NCBI GenBank assembly: GCA_964471945.1
Contig: CAYYIJ010000019.1
Coordinates: 1-30,155, forward strand
Source: JASEHD01 sp964471945
GTDB lineage: Bacteria; Bacteroidota; Ignavibacteria; UBA10030; SZUA-254
DNA length: 30,155 nt
Direction: 5' to 3'
Positions within the stretch are counted from its first letter, which is position 1; each line of letters starts with the position of its first letter. The notes beneath the pieces are model-generated. The model had not been told where the DNA came from, searched no databases, and worked only from the letters and a program-made list of their open reading frames with translations. The translations under genes were made by a program, and so were the position numbers. Shown one piece after another: positions 7,613 through 15,139 of this stretch.

Positions 7613-7977
7613 TTCATTCGCTCCAATAGTTCATCTTCATCTAACGTCTGATACCGTTTATAAAGAACAACAATCAAAGCAAGTGCTACACCAGTTGTGG
7701 CAACACTTACGACGATCGCAGTGAGCATCAGTGTGTGAGGAAGCGGATTGATGTACTGTACCGGAAGTGGAGTGCCTAATCTTGGATCAAGAACCGGTAC
7801 AGTAGCATTCCATTTATAGGCGCTAACCACATAGAAAAGTATAATTGATGATTGAAGTATGTTCATACCGATCAATTTTTTTATCAGATTTTTTTTGAAA
7901 AGCATACCGTACATTCCGATTAGGAGAAGAACGACTATGAAAAAGTATGCGCTGTGGCCCAAGAAAATTTCAATCAT
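7609..7977 (-). CDS. mrpC: MrpC, NuoK-like antiporter subunit C
   Basis: A 122-residue, three-helix NuoK-like protein: helices near residues 5-20, 27-50 (KKNLIKKLIGMNILQSSIILF) and 80-105 (LMLTAIVVSVATTGVALALIV). The start at 7977 is preferred because AAAGGA lies seven bases upstream; a longer frame from 8001 would need a non-ATG start within mrpB. The loop before the third helix carries the usual PLPHTLMLTAIVV motif of MnhC. MrpC interacts with MrpD, the next gene, overlapped by four bases. A charged tail (RYQTLDEDELLERMK) ends the protein. Confidence 0.92.
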   Translation of the reverse strand: MIEIFLGHSAYFFIVVLLLIGMYGMLFKKNLIKKLIGMNILQSSIILFYVVSAYKWNATVPVLDPRLGTPLPVQYINPLPHTLMLTAIVVSVATTGVALALIVVLYKRYQTLDEDELLERMK

Positions 7978-8410
7978 GGAAGTTTCCTTTTGCAATATCA
8001 TCGAAGATTGCGATCATAGTTGCCATTACACCTATACCAACTCCGGTTTCGACCAAAAGAATACCGAGCGAGCGAAGTTCAGCCGGCTGCATACCAGCAA
8101 TTGGAAGGAAAGCGTAGTTCAAATAAACTCCTCCACCAATCATAGCCGCCACGCCAACGAAGGCATAGATAAAAACTCCGAAGCCGCTCATCGGAGTACC
8201 GATTTTTGCAGGAAATACAAGTTCGCTGCCTTTCTGCCCTACCGTCAAACGTAACAATAAAATGCTCGCACCTAACAATGCACCACCCTGAAATCCACCG
8301 CCTGGACTCGAATGTCCATGAACAATCACATATAATGCGAACAATTGTATAAATGGTACAATTGCACGACTGACTACTCCGACAATGATACTGCTAGATT
8401 TTATTACCAT
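7970..8410 (-). CDS. mrpB: MrpB, antiporter subunit B
   Basis: The 146-residue protein shows the MnhB signature: an N-terminal helix, then YVIVHGHSSPGGGFQGGA at about residues 27-44, and several further helices with ETGVGIGVMATM near the C-terminus. MrpB is a small membrane subunit of the Mrp complex. Its ATG at 8410 lies 17 bases inside the preceding MbhE-like gene and its stop overlaps mrpC by eight bases, the tight packing typical of mrp operons. Confidence 0.92.
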   Translation of the reverse strand: MVIKSSSIIVGVVSRAIVPFIQLFALYVIVHGHSSPGGGFQGGALLGASILLLRLTVGQKGSELVFPAKIGTPMSGFGVFIYAFVGVAAMIGGGVYLNYAFLPIAGMQPAELRSLGILLVETGVGIGVMATMIAIFDDIAKGNFHD

Positions 8411-8702
8411 CTTTCAACTTTCGGAGAATTAGAAACACAACAATTCCTGCACAGAATATCACAGTCGTTTCACCGAGCGTATCGTAGCCACGATAATCTG
8501 CAAGAATTGCTGTAACCATGTTTGGTGTGTTCATTTGCTTTTGAGCATTTCGAATGTAATACGCTGAAGCTCCGGGCGTTCCAGCCGATGAGGAATCAAC
8601 ATTGCATGGCGCATCAACACTGCCTCTTATTGGCAGTTCTGTTGCTGCATAAACCAAGAGTAATCCAAAAACAATTAACAATATATATGATAAAAACTTC
8701 AA
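8394..8702 (-). CDS. MbhE-like antiporter subunit (MrpA C-terminal part)
   Basis: The 102 residues hold an N-terminal helix, a periplasmic-looking loop (DAPCNVDSSSAGTPGASAYY), the conserved NMVTAILADYRGYDTLGET segment at residues 60-78 and a second helix. The N-x-V-T-x-I-L-x-x-x-R-G-x-D-T-x-x-E pattern is that of MbhE and of the C-terminal region of MrpA. The start is a TTG that overlaps the stop of the preceding gene (TTGA). In classical Mrp operons this domain is fused to MrpA; here it is a separate polypeptide, as in membrane-bound hydrogenases of the Mbh type. No hydrogenase catalytic genes are present in the window. Confidence 0.82.
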   Translation of the reverse strand: MKFLSYILLIVFGLLLVYAATELPIRGSVDAPCNVDSSSAGTPGASAYYIRNAQKQMNTPNMVTAILADYRGYDTLGETTVIFCAGIVVFLILRKLKDGNKI

Positions 8703-8944
8703 TCAGCCGACTTCCTGGATGTGTAAAACAAAGCTGCTAAAAAGAGAATCCCTGTGAGACCGGCGCCAACCACAGCTTCAGTAAAACCGACATCAACTGC
8801 ACCAACGACCGCGAAGAGAAAAGCAGAACAAAAGCTATATGCTGAGAGTACAACTATTGAAGCGAGTAAATCTTTTACACGAAGTGCAACTACAGCACAA
8901 CCAATTAATAATAAATAAATGATTATTTCGAGATAAAGAGTCAT
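8699..8944 (-). CDS. MbhD-like subunit (DUF4040)
   Basis: An 81-residue, three-helix protein with the DUF4040/MbhD pattern: VKDLLASIVVLSAYSF, then GAVDVGFTEAVVGAGLTGIL around residues 49-68. The D-V-x-x-T-E-A-x-V-G motif is diagnostic for MbhD and for the equivalent region of MrpA. The ATG at 8944 is chosen; upstream in-frame codons to 8974 overlap mrpG and lack a good start. It follows the mrpG stop by one base and is coupled to the MbhE-like gene by TTGA. Together these two genes stand in for the C-terminal third of MrpA. Confidence 0.85.
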   Translation of the reverse strand: MTLYLEIIIYLLLIGCAVVALRVKDLLASIVVLSAYSFCSAFLFAVVGAVDVGFTEAVVGAGLTGILFLAALFYTSRKSAD

Positions 8945-8945
8945 G

Positions 8946-9266
8946 TTATTTTGTTTCTTCCAATTTCGAACCAAGTAAAGGTTTTAATCCTAAACGATAT
9001 GCAGCACGAGCAATAGCATGTGTGGCGGTTGGATTTGCAATTGCAATGAAAACAGCTATTAGGAGTAATTTAATCGTATTCAACGTACCTTCTACGTGAA
9101 AACCCAAGCCAATTAGAACCAGAACAAGTCCGAGCGTATCGCACTTGCCAGCGGCATGCGTTCTTGTAAAAAAATCCGGGAAGCGAATCACGCCAATGCT
9201 TCCAATCAAAACAAAGATAATGCCTCCGATGAGAAAAACACTTCCAAGAATATCAAGAATTCCCAT
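8946..9266 (-). CDS. mrpG: MrpG, antiporter subunit G
   Basis: This 106-residue protein has three helices and the MnhG/PhaG signature GVIRFPDFFTRTHAAGKCDT at about residues 24-43 (R-x-P-D-x-x-x-R-x-H-A). The ATG at 9266 overlaps the mrpF stop as TGATG; a TTG one codon upstream is less likely. The C-terminal tail (YRLGLKPLLGSKLEETK) is cytoplasmic-looking. MrpG is a small but required subunit of the Mrp antiporter in studied bacteria. Confidence 0.93.
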   Translation of the reverse strand: MGILDILGSVFLIGGIIFVLIGSIGVIRFPDFFTRTHAAGKCDTLGLVLVLIGLGFHVEGTLNTIKLLLIAVFIAIANPTATHAIARAAYRLGLKPLLGSKLEETK

Positions 9267-9535
9267 CAATGTTCAAGCTCCTTTCGCTCTAAATATTTTG
9301 CAATCGCGATGGTTCCGATAAAATTTAAAAGCGCATAAGCTAATGCAATATCAATGAACATATCGAATCGGTCATAGATAAAACCAACTAATAAGATTAA
9401 AACAATTGCCTTTGTCCCAATCACAGCTACACCGAGTATGCGGTCGTACACCGTTGGACCTGCAGCAACACGATAAAATGGGATGATGATAGCCACTGAT
9501 AGAGCAATTGTTGTTATAATAATAATTTCAACCAT
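9266..9535 (-). CDS. mrpF: MrpF, antiporter subunit F
   Basis: An 89-residue, three-helix protein with the MnhF/PhaF motif GPTVYDRILGVAVIGTKAIV after the first helix. The start at 9535 (MVEIIII) is chosen because AAGAGA precedes it and it overlaps the mrpE stop by only eight bases; a longer frame from 9562 begins inside mrpE. The C-terminus ends in a charged KYLERKELEH tail. The E-F-G gene order here matches the end of classical mrp operons, but in this cluster it comes first. Confidence 0.93.
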   Translation of the reverse strand: MVEIIIITTIALSVAIIIPFYRVAAGPTVYDRILGVAVIGTKAIVLILLVGFIYDRFDMFIDIALAYALLNFIGTIAIAKYLERKELEH

Positions 9536-10109
9536 ATTGATTCTCTTTGTATGAGTTATCAAAATGTGTAAAATCCGTTACAGGTTGGGAAATATCATCT
9601 CTGTATAAATTCAAAACACGCTTCTGCATTTCTCCGTCCTCAAGTGCGCCAGCGCTTGAAGGTGTGAGACTATGCACCAAAAAAGTATCGCTATCAATGT
9701 CAATAGTCAGTGTGCCGGGTGTAAGAGTAATGGAATTTCCTAAAATGACTTTGGCAATTGTCGAAGGTAGTTTTGTAGTAAAACGAACTATACTCGGTTT
9801 AATCGGCATCTTAGGATGAATAATCAGATAGGCAACTTGCAGATTGGCGATAAAAATTTCTTTAATCAACCAGAACGTATAAGGTAGAATACGGAAAATT
9901 CTTATCGGCGGATTTGGTTCATCAACCTCAGGATATAAGTCGAGTCGGAGAAGCCGATAGTTTAGCAGAATTACTATAATTACAGCAACGACACCGGCGG
10001 AGATATGAAAAACATCGAAGTGAGTACTAAATACAAGCCACAATCCAAAAAGAATTATTGCCAGGATAATAAGCCCCGGTAAACGAATATTTTGTTTTTT
10101 GTCCGACAT
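9528..10109 (-). CDS. mrpE: MrpE, antiporter subunit E
   Basis: The 193 residues fit MrpE/MnhE: two or three N-terminal helices (about 11-47), then RILPYTFWLIKEIFIANLQV at 72-91 and a soluble C-terminal domain with STIAKVILGNSITLTPGTLT, the core MNHE motif. It begins 24 bases after nuoM, making the junction between the complex I genes and the antiporter genes. It is somewhat longer than the usual ~160 residues because of a C-terminal tail that runs into mrpF (DNSYKENQYG). MrpE is thought to aid assembly and activity of the complex in the membrane. Confidence 0.92.
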   Translation of the reverse strand: MSDKKQNIRLPGLIILAIILFGLWLVFSTHFDVFHISAGVVAVIIVILLNYRLLRLDLYPEVDEPNPPIRIFRILPYTFWLIKEIFIANLQVAYLIIHPKMPIKPSIVRFTTKLPSTIAKVILGNSITLTPGTLTIDIDSDTFLVHSLTPSSAGALEDGEMQKRVLNLYRDDISQPVTDFTHFDNSYKENQYG

Positions 10110-10133
10110 TATTCATCGCAACCTTGAAAATTC

Positions 10134-11720
10134 TCACTTCTCACTCGCACTCCTGCTGTTTAGTGGTGAAACCTGAATCGACGATTTCTTTTCTGTTGAA
10201 AATGTGTATTTCTTACCAATAGATTGTTGTTCAAATAACCGAACGATTTGTTTCGAGGTTGATGCAGATTGCTTCAGAAATGTATTTGGATAGATCCCAA
10301 TCCAAACAATAAACAATAATACAGGTACGAGCACTGCAATCTCACGTTTCGACAAGTCTAATAGGTTTTGATTCACTGGATTTGTTATCTTACCAAAAAT
10401 TACACGTTGATACATCCATAAAAGATAAACTGCAGCAAATATAACTCCAGTCGCCGCTAAGATTGTGAACCATTGACTCAAGAACGGTGATCGGAATGCA
10501 CCGAGAAGAATTAAAAATTCTCCAACGAAACCATTCAATCCCGGAAGCCCGATAGATGAAAGCGAAACAATCATAAAAAATGTTGAGAAAAGCGGCATCA
10601 CCTTAGCTAATCCACCGAACTCGACAATCTCACGAGTGTGCCTACGCTCGTAAATCATTCCGACAATCAAGAAGAGAGCACCTGTAGAAAGTCCATGATT
10701 TACCATTTGAATAATTGCACCTTGAATGCCTTCCTCGGTGAGTGCGAATATTCCGAGAACAACAAATCCTAAATGACTAACAGAAGAATATGCAACAAGT
10801 TTCTTAATGTCGGTTTGCACCATTGAGACAAGTGCACCGTATATTATGCCGATCACCGCGAGTGTAGCAATGTACGGCATGAATTGCATCGTTGCTTCTG
10901 GGAAGAGCGGTATCGAGAAACGAAGCAATCCGTATGTTCCCATTTTCAGTAGAACGCCGGCAAGAATAACACTACCGGCAGTCGGTGCTTCAACGTGTGC
11001 ATCTGGCAACCACGTGTGAAATGGGAACAATGGAACTTTAATTGCAAAGCTAAGTGTGAACGCGAGAAACATCCAAGACTGTATAGCCAACGGAATTGTT
11101 GGACCGATGTTGTAAAGCTGTAACAGGTCAGTAGTAAATTGACCATTAGGTTGTGTTGATGCATAATAACCGAGCCAAATTATGGCAACGAGCATCAACA
11201 AACTACCGAACATGGTGTAGATGAAAAACTTTATAGCGGCATAAATTCTATTCCCTCCACCCCACACACCGATTATGAAGTACATTGGAATTAACATCGC
11301 TTCCCAAAAGACATAGAACAGAAACATATCGAGTGCACAGAAAACACCAAGCATTCCTGTTTCAAGGAAAAGTATCATGATAGTGTATTCTTTTAATCTC
11401 TTCTCGATTCCTTTCCATGATGATAGCAAGGCGATAGGTGTTAAGAATGTTGTTAGCATTACCAACAAAATTGAAAGTCCGTCAACACCAACGTTGTAAG
11501 AGATATTTAAGCTTGAAATCCAGATGACTTTATGCAGGAATTGGATATCAGGATTAGCTGAATCGAATTTAAAATACAGCAACAACGAAAGTATAAACGT
11601 AAGAATACTAATGGCAATTCCGAATGTCTTTATTGCTGTTAATCTCTCACGGTTATAAAAGAATAGCAACAATCCGCCAACAAGCGGTAGAAAAATTATG
11701 TATGTAAGAAGATTAGTCAT
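10134..11720 (-). CDS. nuoM: NuoM, NADH-quinone oxidoreductase subunit M
   Basis: This 528-residue protein has about 14 predicted helices and is a clear NuoM: TM5 glutamate in FYVFWEAMLIPMYFIIG (E140), TM7 lysine in FAIKVPLFPFHTWLPDAH (K228), then VEAPTAGSVILAGVLLKMG, all in the register of the E. coli protein. It is a proton-pumping antiporter-like subunit of the complex I membrane arm. The ATG at 11720 overlaps the stop of the HEPN gene by one base (TAATG), so its translation is probably coupled to that unrelated gene. The C-terminus carries a ~35-residue polar extension. nuoN, the usual next gene, is absent; mrpE follows. Confidence 0.96.
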   Translation of the reverse strand: MTNLLTYIIFLPLVGGLLLFFYNRERLTAIKTFGIAISILTFILSLLLYFKFDSANPDIQFLHKVIWISSLNISYNVGVDGLSILLVMLTTFLTPIALLSSWKGIEKRLKEYTIMILFLETGMLGVFCALDMFLFYVFWEAMLIPMYFIIGVWGGGNRIYAAIKFFIYTMFGSLLMLVAIIWLGYYASTQPNGQFTTDLLQLYNIGPTIPLAIQSWMFLAFTLSFAIKVPLFPFHTWLPDAHVEAPTAGSVILAGVLLKMGTYGLLRFSIPLFPEATMQFMPYIATLAVIGIIYGALVSMVQTDIKKLVAYSSVSHLGFVVLGIFALTEEGIQGAIIQMVNHGLSTGALFLIVGMIYERRHTREIVEFGGLAKVMPLFSTFFMIVSLSSIGLPGLNGFVGEFLILLGAFRSPFLSQWFTILAATGVIFAAVYLLWMYQRVIFGKITNPVNQNLLDLSKREIAVLVPVLLFIVWIGIYPNTFLKQSASTSKQIVRLFEQQSIGKKYTFSTEKKSSIQVSPLNSRSASEK

Positions 11721-12004
11721 TACGATTGATAAATATCCAGATTGTTCCGCATGAGAGAAATAATATCAGACGAATATCGATTTTCTTGAATCAGTCTGCG
11801 AAGCTGAGAAGCTGGATTATGTGTTTTTTCAACTGGCTCGACAATCGCAATAATTGCTTTTGCAGAATTTTCGATCACACGCTGTGCATTGTCAAGACAA
11901 GCACGATACCTCGATAGTTGCAAGTCTTGTTTTGCTTCATCTAGGTAACCTTCAGCCAACTTCAATCTATATTGTGAGCTTTTCTTAGAGTTCATGGAAT
12001 CCAT
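11720..12004 (-). CDS. Short HEPN-domain protein paired with the MNT gene
   Basis: A 94-residue all-helical protein with the HEPN pattern: LAEGYLDEAKQDLQL, then SRYRACLDNAQRVIENSAKA and KTHNPASQLRRLIQ. It follows a nucleotidyltransferase with a 20-base overlap, the standard HEPN-MNT pairing. HEPN proteins of such pairs can be RNA-cutting toxins with an R-x(4-6)-H motif in the last helix; here the protein ends soon after the third helix (SLMRNNLDIYQS) and no such motif is visible, so it looks truncated and probably not an active RNase. Its stop overlaps the nuoM start. A second ATG at 11995 is an alternative start. Confidence 0.75.
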   Translation of the reverse strand: MDSMNSKKSSQYRLKLAEGYLDEAKQDLQLSRYRACLDNAQRVIENSAKAIIAIVEPVEKTHNPASQLRRLIQENRYSSDIISLMRNNLDIYQS

Positions 12005-12449
12005 CCCATGTTATTTCCCATTCACCTTTTGGATACTTTAACCATGACCAATGATATTCACCATTATCCTTGATACGCTGTAAACCCGCTGACTTGATAA
12101 TTTCTTTTAACTTCTTGATCTTCGAGATAATAAAATCCTTATCATATAAAACAATACCGTCGATACTTAAATCCAAGTAGAGCGGTGATATATCTTTCAG
12201 AAATTCTTCTGGTGATTTAGCAAGTATTGAAAGACCCTCTAAATTATTTTTATATAATGGAATACTAATGAAACGACTTCTTTCAATCTGAGAAGTTGGA
12301 AGATTTTTTGAAATGATAAATAAATCATAATCACTTCCTTCCGATGCTTCACCACGTGCTCGAGATCCAAAAAGTATTATACAAATCAAATTATCTCCAA
12401 GATATGATTTAAAAACCTCAACAATCCTATTCGTGAATTCCTTATCCAT
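11985..12449 (-). CDS. MNT-family nucleotidyltransferase
   Basis: The 154 residues begin with a minimal nucleotidyltransferase domain: LFGSRARGEASEGSDYDLFI at 27-46 gives the G-S motif (G28, S29) and the metal-binding pair D40/D42; a third acidic residue may be D93. The C-terminal ~45 residues (GLQRIKDNGEYHWSWLKYP) resemble tails seen in archaeal and bacterial MNT proteins next to HEPN genes. In known HEPN-MNT toxin-antitoxin pairs the MNT protein adds AMP to the HEPN toxin. It starts two bases after nuoL stops and overlaps the HEPN gene, so it lies inside the nuo operon. Whether it acts as an antitoxin, or modifies something else, cannot be told. Confidence 0.85.
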   Translation of the reverse strand: MDKEFTNRIVEVFKSYLGDNLICIILFGSRARGEASEGSDYDLFIISKNLPTSQIERSRFISIPLYKNNLEGLSILAKSPEEFLKDISPLYLDLSIDGIVLYDKDFIISKIKKLKEIIKSAGLQRIKDNGEYHWSWLKYPKGEWEITWDGFHEL

Positions 12450-12451
12450 TA

Positions 12452-14404
12452 TTATCTAAAAATCAATATCCCTAATATCACAATAATACCTATAACAAAA
12501 ACCATAGCGTAACTTTGCACAAACCCAACTTGAATTTTTCGCATCCAACTACTAATCCATGCAAACAATTTTGCGGAGCCATTCACCAAACCATCGATGA
12601 TGTTAACATCAAAACCTTTCCACAATAATTTATCAGACGCAGTCTTGATTGGCTTGACTACCGAAAATTCGTATACCTCATCAACGTAATACTTATTCCA
12701 TAAGATCGTGTACATTCCTTTGAACGAGTCAGCAAGTTTTGAAACAATCTCAGGTTTCTGGAGGTACATCATCCGAGCAAGATAAATTCCACCTATGCCT
12801 GCAACCACCGAAAGTATCATCAATAAATATTCGGCAGTTAAACTTCCGTGATGTCCGGTGGCTAAGTGTAAGTTTGCACGCTCAAAGACTGGTGCAAGAA
12901 ATTTCTCGATAGCATTCCCACCACCGAGTGCATGTGGTATTCCAACAAATCCACCAACGATTGAAAGTACAGCGAGAATTATCAACGGAACGGTCATTAC
13001 TTTCGGAGCTTCGTGAGGATGCTTATCATGCGACCAGCGTTCTTTACCTTCGAATGTTAAAGAGACAAGTCGGAACATGTAGAACGCAGTCAAACCAGCG
13101 GTTATCCAACCGAGAATAAAATAAATTACTGAACCCTCAGAGAATGCTTTCCACAAAATCTCATCTTTGCTGAAGAAACCTGATAACGGTGGAATTCCTG
13201 CAATCGCAAGTGCAGCGACAAAGAATGTTTTGTATGTTGTTGGCATTTTCGATTTCAATCCACCCATTTTTTGAATATCCTGTTCTTCGTGCATTGCATG
13301 AATAACAGCACCAGCTCCGAGGAATAATAATGCTTTAAAGAATGCATGTGTCATTACGTGGAATATTCCTGATGCGAATGCACCAACTCCCAATCCAAGG
13401 AACATGTAACCAAGCTGGCTTATTGTCGAGTACGCTAATACTTTCTTGATATCATTTTGAGCCAAACCCATTGTTGCAGCGAAAAGTGCAGTCGCAATTC
13501 CGATTATTGCAACAATCTCCATCGATGCGGGAGCGAGAGCATAAAGAACCGAACAACGAGCAACCATGTAAACACCCGCAGTAACCATCGTTGCTGCGTG
13601 AATTAATGCGCTAACCGGAGTTGGACCAGCCATCGCATCCGGCAGCCAAACGAACAATGGTATCTGTGCAGACTTACCAGTTGCACCAAGAAATAACAGC
13701 AGTGTAATCCAGAACATTGTCGTATCGCCAATCGGAACTATCGCTGATGCACGGCTGAAGACATCCTCGAATACTAAACTTCCGAACAAATTAAAAATCA
13801 AAAACATCGCAATCAGAAATCCGAAATCTCCAATCCGATTCACTACAAATGCTTTCTTTGCTGCATCACTTGTTGTTGCTTCACCCGGCTTGTATCCGCC
13901 CGTATCGAATTTTCTATCATGCCAGAAACCTATCAGGAGATACGAGCAAAGTCCGACTCCTTCCCATCCAAGGAACATCAAAAGAAAATTATTTGCCAAG
14001 ATCAGATTCAGCATCATGAAAATAAAAAGATTTAGATATGCAAAAAATCTCCAAAAACCTTTATCGCCATGCATGTAACCGATTGAATAAACATGAATCA
14101 AGAATCCAACTCCGGTAACAATGAGTGTCATCAAAATCGAAAGTTGATCAACTTGATATGCAACGTTAATAGTGAATGAACCAGCAGTCATCCAGTTGAA
14201 TATTGTTACTATGTGAGAACGTTCCTCAACCGGTAACTTCAGCATTTCATAAAATATCATAGAAGCAATGATAAAAGAAATTCCAACTGAACCACTGCCG
14301 ATGATACCACTGAGTTTTTCGGAATTTATTTTCTTTCCGAATAAACCATTGATTAGGAATCCGATAAAAGGGATAAGAACTATGTAAGGAGCGAATTGGA
14401 CCAT
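12452..14404 (-). CDS. nuoL: NuoL, NADH-quinone oxidoreductase subunit L
   Basis: At 650 residues this is a full-length NuoL. Landmarks are TM5 glutamate in LGWEGVGLCSYLLIGFW (E148), TM7 lysine in GATGKSAQIPLFVWLPDAM (K244), the AGPTPVSALIHAATMVTAG segment, and the long lateral helix plus anchoring helix at the C-terminus (GLVNGSAKLFAWISSWMRKI and after). NuoL is the distal proton-pumping subunit of complex I. The ATG at 14404 lies 25 bases inside the four-helix-bundle gene. The downstream gene is the MNT nucleotidyltransferase rather than nuoM. Confidence 0.97.
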   Translation of the reverse strand: MVQFAPYIVLIPFIGFLINGLFGKKINSEKLSGIIGSGSVGISFIIASMIFYEMLKLPVEERSHIVTIFNWMTAGSFTINVAYQVDQLSILMTLIVTGVGFLIHVYSIGYMHGDKGFWRFFAYLNLFIFMMLNLILANNFLLMFLGWEGVGLCSYLLIGFWHDRKFDTGGYKPGEATTSDAAKKAFVVNRIGDFGFLIAMFLIFNLFGSLVFEDVFSRASAIVPIGDTTMFWITLLLFLGATGKSAQIPLFVWLPDAMAGPTPVSALIHAATMVTAGVYMVARCSVLYALAPASMEIVAIIGIATALFAATMGLAQNDIKKVLAYSTISQLGYMFLGLGVGAFASGIFHVMTHAFFKALLFLGAGAVIHAMHEEQDIQKMGGLKSKMPTTYKTFFVAALAIAGIPPLSGFFSKDEILWKAFSEGSVIYFILGWITAGLTAFYMFRLVSLTFEGKERWSHDKHPHEAPKVMTVPLIILAVLSIVGGFVGIPHALGGGNAIEKFLAPVFERANLHLATGHHGSLTAEYLLMILSVVAGIGGIYLARMMYLQKPEIVSKLADSFKGMYTILWNKYYVDEVYEFSVVKPIKTASDKLLWKGFDVNIIDGLVNGSAKLFAWISSWMRKIQVGFVQSYAMVFVIGIIVILGILIFR

Positions 14405-14775
14405 TTAATCATTGTATCATTTACTGATTGGAGCATTGTAGGTTTATTTTTATTTCTAATGCCTTTGGCAGTGTATTGTGATGCTGCGAAGATTGCTAAT
14501 AATTCGTTTGCTTCTTTTAGAAGACCACTCATTTTTTCTTTCTTTACAATATCTGCTTCTTCGACAACTATTCCTATCTTCGAAATAAATTCCGCTTTAG
14601 AGCGAGCCCGACAAACCGCTCGATAATTCGCCGCCACGGATGTTCCTGATCTAAGAATTTGTTTGCCTAATTTTTTTGCTTCTTCAGTTTTTGGTAATGC
14701 TTTAAACATCCTAACAATCCGTACCGCAAAGTGCTTCGTTCTTTCTTTCAACTGTTCCGCCTGAGTCATATACAC
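14380..14775 (-). CDS. Four-helix-bundle (23S rRNA IVS-type) protein with internal deletion
   Basis: The 131 residues match the four-helix-bundle/S23 family: LKERTKHFAVRIVRMFKALP, KQILRSGTSVAANYRAV, ARSKAEFISKIGIVVEEAD and LLKEANELLAI. The family usually has E-A-D-E-T-x-Y-W-L-E-L-L here; in this protein EEAD is followed at once by IVKKEKMSGLL, so about 12 residues including the conserved YWLELL stretch are missing in frame. A non-family tail of about 25 residues runs over the start of nuoL. Such genes are found in 23S rRNA intervening sequences and as scattered orphans; function is unknown. It lies between nuoK (43-base gap) and nuoL, so it is likely co-transcribed with complex I. Confidence 0.8.
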   Translation of the reverse strand: MYMTQAEQLKERTKHFAVRIVRMFKALPKTEEAKKLGKQILRSGTSVAANYRAVCRARSKAEFISKIGIVVEEADIVKKEKMSGLLKEANELLAIFAASQYTAKGIRNKNKPTMLQSVNDTMIKWSNSLLT

Positions 14776-14818
14776 ACTTCAATCCATCAATGATTAAATC
14801 ATCAATGTTTCAATCTCC

Positions 14819-15139
14819 TTACCACTTCATAATATTTATTTCATCAATATTCACGGTCATCTTATTACGGAAGAGTGCAATAATTATTGCTAATCCAACT
14901 GCTGCTTCTGCGGCGGCTACTGCCATAACAAAAAATACAAGAATCTGTCCGGTTGGATTACCGTGAAAAGCTGAAAATGCTACAAGTGTCAGATTCACTG
15001 AATTCAGCATCAATTCAATACACATGAAGACTATAATTACATTTCGCCGAGTAAGAACACCTATAACTCCAATTGAGAATAACATTGCACTCAATGCCAA
15101 GTATGAATTTAATGGGATATCTGTTAAGTTATAATTCAT
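14819..15139 (-). CDS. nuoK: NuoK, NADH-quinone oxidoreductase subunit K
   Basis: A 106-residue, three-helix protein with the two conserved membrane glutamates of NuoK: E42 in CIELMLNSVNL and E78 in AAEAAVGLAII. The GVLTRRNVIIVFM stretch before the first glutamate is also typical. It overlaps nuoJ by four bases (ATGA). NuoK links the proton path from NuoH/A/J towards NuoN in complex I. Here the NuoN-encoding gene is not found downstream. Confidence 0.96.
   Translation of the reverse strand: MNYNLTDIPLNSYLALSAMLFSIGVIGVLTRRNVIIVFMCIELMLNSVNLTLVAFSAFHGNPTGQILVFFVMAVAAAEAAVGLAIIIALFRNKMTVNIDEINIMKW

Noticed and set aside
7970..9266. Membrane-bound hydrogenase (Mbh) operon
   Set aside because: MbhD- and MbhE-like genes are present, but no hydrogenase large or small subunit is in the window; the B, C, D, E, F and G genes fit an Mrp antiporter.
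14780..14812. Short repeated catcaatg and tgattaaatca palindrome between nuoK and the four-helix-bundle gene
   Set aside because: Too short and AT-rich to separate from chance; no link to a mobile element.
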